Origin: Trifolium pratense
Taxonomy: Eukaryota; Streptophyta; Magnoliopsida; Fabales; Fabaceae
Direction: 5' to 3'
NCBI RefSeq assembly: GCF_020283565.1
Contig: NC_060059.1
Coordinates: 41,222,338 to 41,286,337 of the forward strand
DNA: 64,000 bases
The stretch's first letter is position 1. Each line of letters opens with the position of its first letter. This document shows positions 59,601-64,000 of this stretch, one piece after another. Below the pieces are notes generated by a model. That model had not been told where the DNA came from and searched no databases. It saw nothing but the letters and a program-made list of their open reading frames with translations. Both the position numbers and the translations under genes were made by a program.

Positions 59601-60394
59601 TATTTTATTTTCACAAATAAAAATAGAAGAATATAATTCAATTCCTTGACAATTGCAACAATTGTGTTACTTTTTTTTTTTTGGTATTCAACGGAGCCTA
59701 AACCCAATACAATTGTGTTACTTTGCTAGTGAAAGAAAGAACAAAAAGGATTGATATTGAATACTTTCATTTTATAAACGTTTCTACCTTCCAAATTATG
59801 ACTTCTGTCACATTTGAACTGTAAACAAAGACAGCTGTACCGAGGAAACATCGTGTTGAAGATGAACTAAGCTCCCAGGCTAAAGCTGGTTTGAGAATGT
59901 TGTTCGCACTCGACGAGCAAAGAGTAGCTGAAGCTTTTAGTTCCCCATTTCCTAATTTTGTGAAAATCATGAAGAAGTTCAATGTCAGTGGATCATACAC
60001 TTTGGTGGGTAATACACATTTCACAACTAATTAGTGTTAGCATGTGTGTTGTTTAGAATTAATATCTTCGCTAAACTATTGAATACTTGTTATACTGTAG
60101 AAAATCCCATATCAGTTCTCTGCTGCACATCTCCCCGCCTACAAAACAGAAGTTACACTTCGCAATTCAAGAGGCGAATGTTGGACTGTGAACTCTGTCC
60201 CAGACGCTAAAGGGAGAACAATTCACACCTTTTGTGGGGGATGGATGGCCTTTGTTCGTGATAATGACATCAATTTTGGCGACACATGCATTTTTGAGAT
60301 GGTTTCTCATTATGTGATGCATGTTTATATATCCGGGGTTGGAAAGGAAGGTCTTGACAATCAAAATGGGCATGTGAAAGTTATAGCTAACTAG
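56645..60394 (+). CDS. REM-type B3 protein with three B3 domains
   Basis: Six exons, 56645-56731, 57502-58003, 58182-58300, 58993-59506, 59835-60004 and 60101-60394, give about 561 residues. B3 domain 1 (residues about 12-115) spans exons 1-2 (FVHQMEGTTCGLVSLTGPSG; FFHHGWSTFVGDHHLEYGDL; LVFRYEGHLHFTVQVF). B3 domains 2 and 3 (about 205-315 and 445-550) are each built from an exon pair: FPYFVKIMKTFNVSGSYTL or FPNFVKIMKKFNVSGSYTL, then IPYQFS...HLP, CGGWMAFVR and GD(V/T)CIFE. A Lys/Ser-rich linker (KKSGRASNTSKKMG) may act as a nuclear signal. Members bind DNA, in VRN1 largely without sequence specificity, and act in reproductive development. The targets here are unknown. A Cys-rich start (MACECKGK) is typical of this legume group. 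Confidence 0.88.
56905..57060 (+). repeat. tRNA-like SINE, third family, in B3 gene intron 1
   Basis: It reads ATTTAACTCAAGTGGTTAA (A-box side), AGAACCAGGTTCCATTCC (B-box side), TTGGTTAGACTTTACTTACC and CGCAGTTCCCCTGAG. It lies wholly in the first intron. It belongs to a tRNA-derived type different from those at 1541 and 36050. Confidence 0.65.
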
Positions 60395-61379
60395 TGTTCC
60401 ATCTACATGCTAACGTTATTGTTTGTGAGACAGATAAATCAATCTTCAATGAAGATTTTTTGTGGTAGGAGTTGCGAAAGACTTATGCATTTTATGCATG
60501 TTAGCAAATTCATGCTGTCTCGTATATGTTTTACATGACTCCATGTATCATCAGTAATCAAGATCATAGAATGTATTAATCATCTATTTAGCCACTGCTT
60601 TTTAGGTCGTACTATATGATATATCACTGTGAATTTGTGATTTTCTATACATTCAGTAGGCTCGTAAAATGTTCGTCTGGTAGAGGTAAAACTACACTTT
60701 GATTTTTGGTTCATATGATTTGTTTTTCTGCTTCTTTTAAGTAATGTTGCTTAATTTTTTGTTTTCCCTCTGGTTCAATAGTAGACTTAGATTTGACCTT
60801 CATTATCGACCATTCACATGATTGCAAAATCTTGGTTATGTTCCTTCATCGCCATGCTCATAGTCTAGTATAACACAATTGCTAGAAACAAAATGAAAGA
60901 GGTAAACTTCAAGACTGTAATGTGTGTGGTGTTCAGTATCCTACACTAGAAGAGTGAAGAGAAAACTCATGAACAAAAGGCATGAAATGATTCAATGAAA
61001 TTGTACCACAAATGTCAATGTGTCATACAAAACGACACTGTTATTTGTCATGAGAGTGTGCGTCGTGAAAACTCAAGAAATTATAAAGAGTGGAAAATAG
61101 AGTTAATAACAAAGAGTGGAAAATAGAGTTAATAACAAAGATGTAAAATCCATTTGCATATTTATAAAAAGTCATGTTAACCCTTAAATATGTCACATAT
61201 TATCATTATGATTTTTTAATGTAACTACCAACATTACGTTTCTTAAAGATCTACCAACATTACTTAAACATCTCTAAATATGCATCTTTTACTACTACGT
61301 CTACCGGTTATTTTTTGTTAATAATTTTAATTTTTTACCAATTCTTAATTGTCTTTTGTTAATACTACGTTTTATCCCA
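60395..61379. other. intergenic between the two B3 genes
   Basis: AT-rich. A 29-base unit with AGAGTGGAAAATAGAGTT is tandemly repeated at about 61078-61140. No gene seen. Confidence 0.5.
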
Positions 61380-61535
61380 CCAATCGTTAGTTGATTCAGT
61401 GGTGATTGACACTGAACTTAGTAGGGAGGACCACGGTTCAATCCCTACAACTGCGATTGGGAGGAGGCTGAAACCACTTGATGCAATAACTGATCACCGA
61501 ATCAGATTAAACTGATGATGAATAAAAAAACTATA
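61380..61535 (+). repeat. SINE copy with target duplication
   Basis: CAATCGTTAGTTGATTCAGT, GAGGACCACGGTTCAATCCC and ATCAGATTAAACTGATGATG, then an A-rich tail, match the family at 1541-1688. The direct repeat TTTTATCCCA flanks it (61370-61379 and 61536-61545). Confidence 0.82.
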
Positions 61536-61932
61536 TTTTATCCCAAAAATTGCTAACCCTAAAAGTAGAAGATAATTTTGTAATTTAACACACATTCAAA
61601 TTCTTTTTTTTTACGCACGCACATTCAAATGGTAAGATGACAAGGACATGTACTAAAATGAACATTTCTTCACATTTTCTTACCTTACTTAAAATAGTTT
61701 ACCGTTGTAAAAACTAAAAAAAAAACTATTGTTCTTTTTTACAAATACTTATTTTTCATGTTCCTAGTTCCTCGTGAACTGTTGATGTTTTAAAGCTTGT
61801 ACTTTTTTTTTGAAGAGGTTAAAGCTTGTACTTTACTTTCATATATTCTTCCAAACCGCTTTAACTTTTATCTTCAATAAAGCAAAAAACTTGAACTTGT
61901 TTGAACCAGTTCATTCTCTCACTGTGTTTGAA

Positions 61933-63633
61933 ATGGTTGGAGTTGGAGGAACACAAATCTTTGGTGGAAGCAAATCATGGCAGGAAGATATTTACTGGAC
62001 CCATTTCCAATTCATCCATTTCACTCAATTTCTCAGAACTGACTTTGAACAACATCTTGTTAGTAACCTCTTCATTCTTTTCTCCTTTTCATCTTTTTAT
62101 TTCCTTTCATGTTCAAAAAATGGAAGAAAAATTGAATCTTTATGAAGTTTTCATATCTGGGTCTTGACTGTTTCTTGAGTATATGCACTTAATTTCATGT
62201 TCATATTTTTTTTCATTATTTTAACTTGCCCATTTTTAAAATTTTGTATTTTTTCACAGTTCCTTCATCTGCAGTTAATTTTTTTGAAGGAAGTTTTTAG
62301 CTTTTGATTATTGAAGTTTTTTTTTTTGCCATGGTTATTATATTTTATTAGGTATAGATATGCTGTTTTTGACATTAGTTGCAGATCTATTTTTGTCCAA
62401 CCCCTTTCTAGTGCTTTGCTAAGAATCATGTTTTTGTGGCTTAATTGAAAAGAAAAGGAAGTGAATAAGGAGATTGTAGTGTAGTTTTTTCTTGGTTTAT
62501 TAGGGCTTGTTTGGATAAACAGCTTATTTGTAGCTTATAGCTCGAGGCTTATGTATAAGCTTACATAAGCTATTTTTAATAGCAAAAGATAAACCAATGA
62601 TAAATTGTTTTTATATATACTACGAGCTATTTTCATAAGCTATATTGGAGAACATATGAAAATAAGTTGAAAAAAACTAATGAAAATTGTCGTAAGCTGT
62701 TTTCATAAGTTCTCCCAACCAATCTCACAATACTTATGTCAGTAGATAAACTCAAGAAAGCCAATCCAAATAGGCCCTAACGTTTCCGTTTTCTGCAAAC
62801 ATTATCTATGTAAATAATGTACTTTAGATGATTAATGGTTGTTTCTCAAGCAAATAATTAGGTTTAGCTCTTAGGTAGATATATAAATCTACTAAGATCT
62901 CTTAGATTCTTCAGCTCAGTGTTTCTTAATCTCAAATGGAAATTTATTCTTTTATTGCAGGCACTTCCGAAAACATTTTCAAACAATGTAAAGAAGAAGT
63001 TGCCTGAAAATGCGACCCTTAAAGGTCCTAGTGGAGTGGTGTGGAATATAGGGCTGAAAACTAAAGATGATACTGTTTACTTCACTAATGGTTGGCAACA
63101 ATTCTTGAAAGATCACTCTTTGGAAGAGAATGATTTCCTTGTCTTTAAGTACAATGGTGAATCACACTTTGAAGTCTTAATCTTTGATGGAGAAAGCTTA
63201 TGTGAGAAGGCATCTTCTTATTTTGTTGGAAAATGTGGACATCCTCAAACTGAACAAGGGGATAACAAGGCAAAGGAAACAAACAATTCTCTTGGAGAAA
63301 TCAATACTGCTTCTAATGGTGGTGTTGAATGTGGTTCACCTGAGAAATTTCGGCGTGTTAACAGTATACGAACACCATTACCTGTACCTTTTGAAACTAC
63401 CAATGGAGAGACTTTTAATGCTGGTGTTGAATCTGCTTCCCCTGAGAAATTGATGGCTGATGCACTCACTAAGACCACAACTATACAGTTTCCCTTCCAA
63501 CCAACTGGCAAAAGGACCAAGAAGCCTGTTAATGAAGTTACGCCTACGCCTGTCCAGACTAAGAAGCGAGGGAGGAGACCATTCAAAGCAGCTCATTCTT
63601 GTGATTTGGTGGCTTGTAACAAGGAACACTCAG
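61933..63633 (+). CDS. second REM-type B3 gene, 3' end outside the window
   Basis: Exon 1 is 61933-62058 (MVGVGGTQIFGGSKSWQED; then HFTQFLRTDFEQHL) and exon 2 is 62961-63633. The junction HL|ALPKTFSNNVKKKLPE continues the B3 fold: TLKGPSGVVWNIGLKTKDD, VYFTNGWQQFLKDHSLEEND and LVFKYNGESHFEVLIFDGES. After the domain comes a Ser/Thr-rich region with two related repeats (GVECGSPEKF, GVESASPEKL) and a basic segment KKRGRRPFK, a likely nuclear signal. A plausible donor (CACTCAG|GTTAAA) ends exon 2, and relatives go on to further B3 domains, so the gene probably continues beyond 64000. If the donor is not used, the frame stops at 63638 after SG. Exon 1 start is the Met before VGVGG; a longer in-frame start at 61810 is less likely. 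Confidence 0.8.
62505..62790. mobile_element. AAGCTTAT-rich MITE in intron 1 of the second B3 gene
   Basis: It begins GGGCTTGTTTGGATAAACAG and ends AAGCCAATCCAAATAGGCCC, complementary ends of about 18 bp. The interior has CTTATGTATAAGCTTACA, GAACATATGAAAATAAGTTG and GTAAGCTGTTTTCATAAG. It is the best-preserved copy of the family in the window. Confidence 0.7.
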
Positions 63634-64000
63634 GTTAAAATATTTTGTTCTTTTCCATTAACTTTTACTATACTAATTCTAAATTATTTAGTAGCTATAA
63701 CTTTCTGATGTCATGGTTTTTTTGTGGTGCACATGCTTTGCTATGACTTTCTAAAAGCTTAAGAAGATAACTCCATGTTCATTGTGCACATGCTTTGCTA
63801 TGACTTTTTTATAATGGTCCTAAGCATGGTTTATTAGTATCTTACGATACATGCAAGTGTATCTCATTTCGATACTAAACTGCACTCAATCCATATGAAT
63901 CTCTAGTGTGTATCTATTTTGAAATGAATCACATCTTGAATCCTGCTGATTCACTATGATAAATTTTGATTAATTCTAATTGTTAGAATATTATAAAATA
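63634..64000. other. putative intron 2 of the second B3 gene
   Basis: No coding signal. The phrase GTGCACATGCTTTGCTATGA occurs twice (about 63728 and 63785), a small direct duplication. Confidence 0.5.

Overview
This is plant nuclear DNA. It is AT-rich, every gene except the first is split by GT..AG introns, and short transposons and tRNA-derived SINEs fill the gaps. The proteins and the dispersed repeats look like a temperate legume of the Medicago/Trifolium type. That species-level guess is inference, because no database was searched.

Genes from left to right: a single-exon DUF1645 protein (2994-3950 +); a four-exon organellar single-stranded DNA-binding protein of the OSB family (6321-8312 +); two tandem helper NLR genes of the ADR1/RPW8-NLR class (14814-18380 + and 27846-31110 +), each with five exons in identical phases; a 14-exon nucleobase-ascorbate transporter (37807-42061 -); a three-exon secreted/ER protein resembling TIN1 (52591-55227 -); a six-exon REM-type B3 protein with three B3 domains (56645-60394 +); and the first exons of a second B3 gene that runs off the right edge (61933-63633 +). 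A broken copy of ADR1 exon 2 lies at 12051-12446.

The space between the two ADR1 genes holds nested transposons. A Stowaway MITE (19395-20962) is split by a solo LTR (19557-20861) that carries about ten copies of a CACGCGCGGCGTG-type near-palindrome. A 4.55-kb CACTA element (22281-26832, 3-bp target duplication ATA) sits inside an old LINE-type RNase H remnant. The CACTA element carries intron-containing fragments of two host genes, protein farnesyltransferase beta subunit and a GH35 beta-galactosidase, so it is a Pack-CACTA. Four further elements have terminal inverted repeats and exact 9-bp target duplications typical of Mutator-like elements (4764-5699, 5834-6008, 34505-37233, 51644-52082).

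Functionally this is an ordinary set of plant genes and no operon-like system is present. The items most worth following are the double gene capture by the CACTA element, the GC-rich repeats in the solo LTR, the duplicated motifs just upstream of the first ADR1 gene, and a 388-bp fold-back element at 46481-46868. All exon boundaries were placed by eye from reading frame, splice consensus and protein family knowledge; no transcript data were available.
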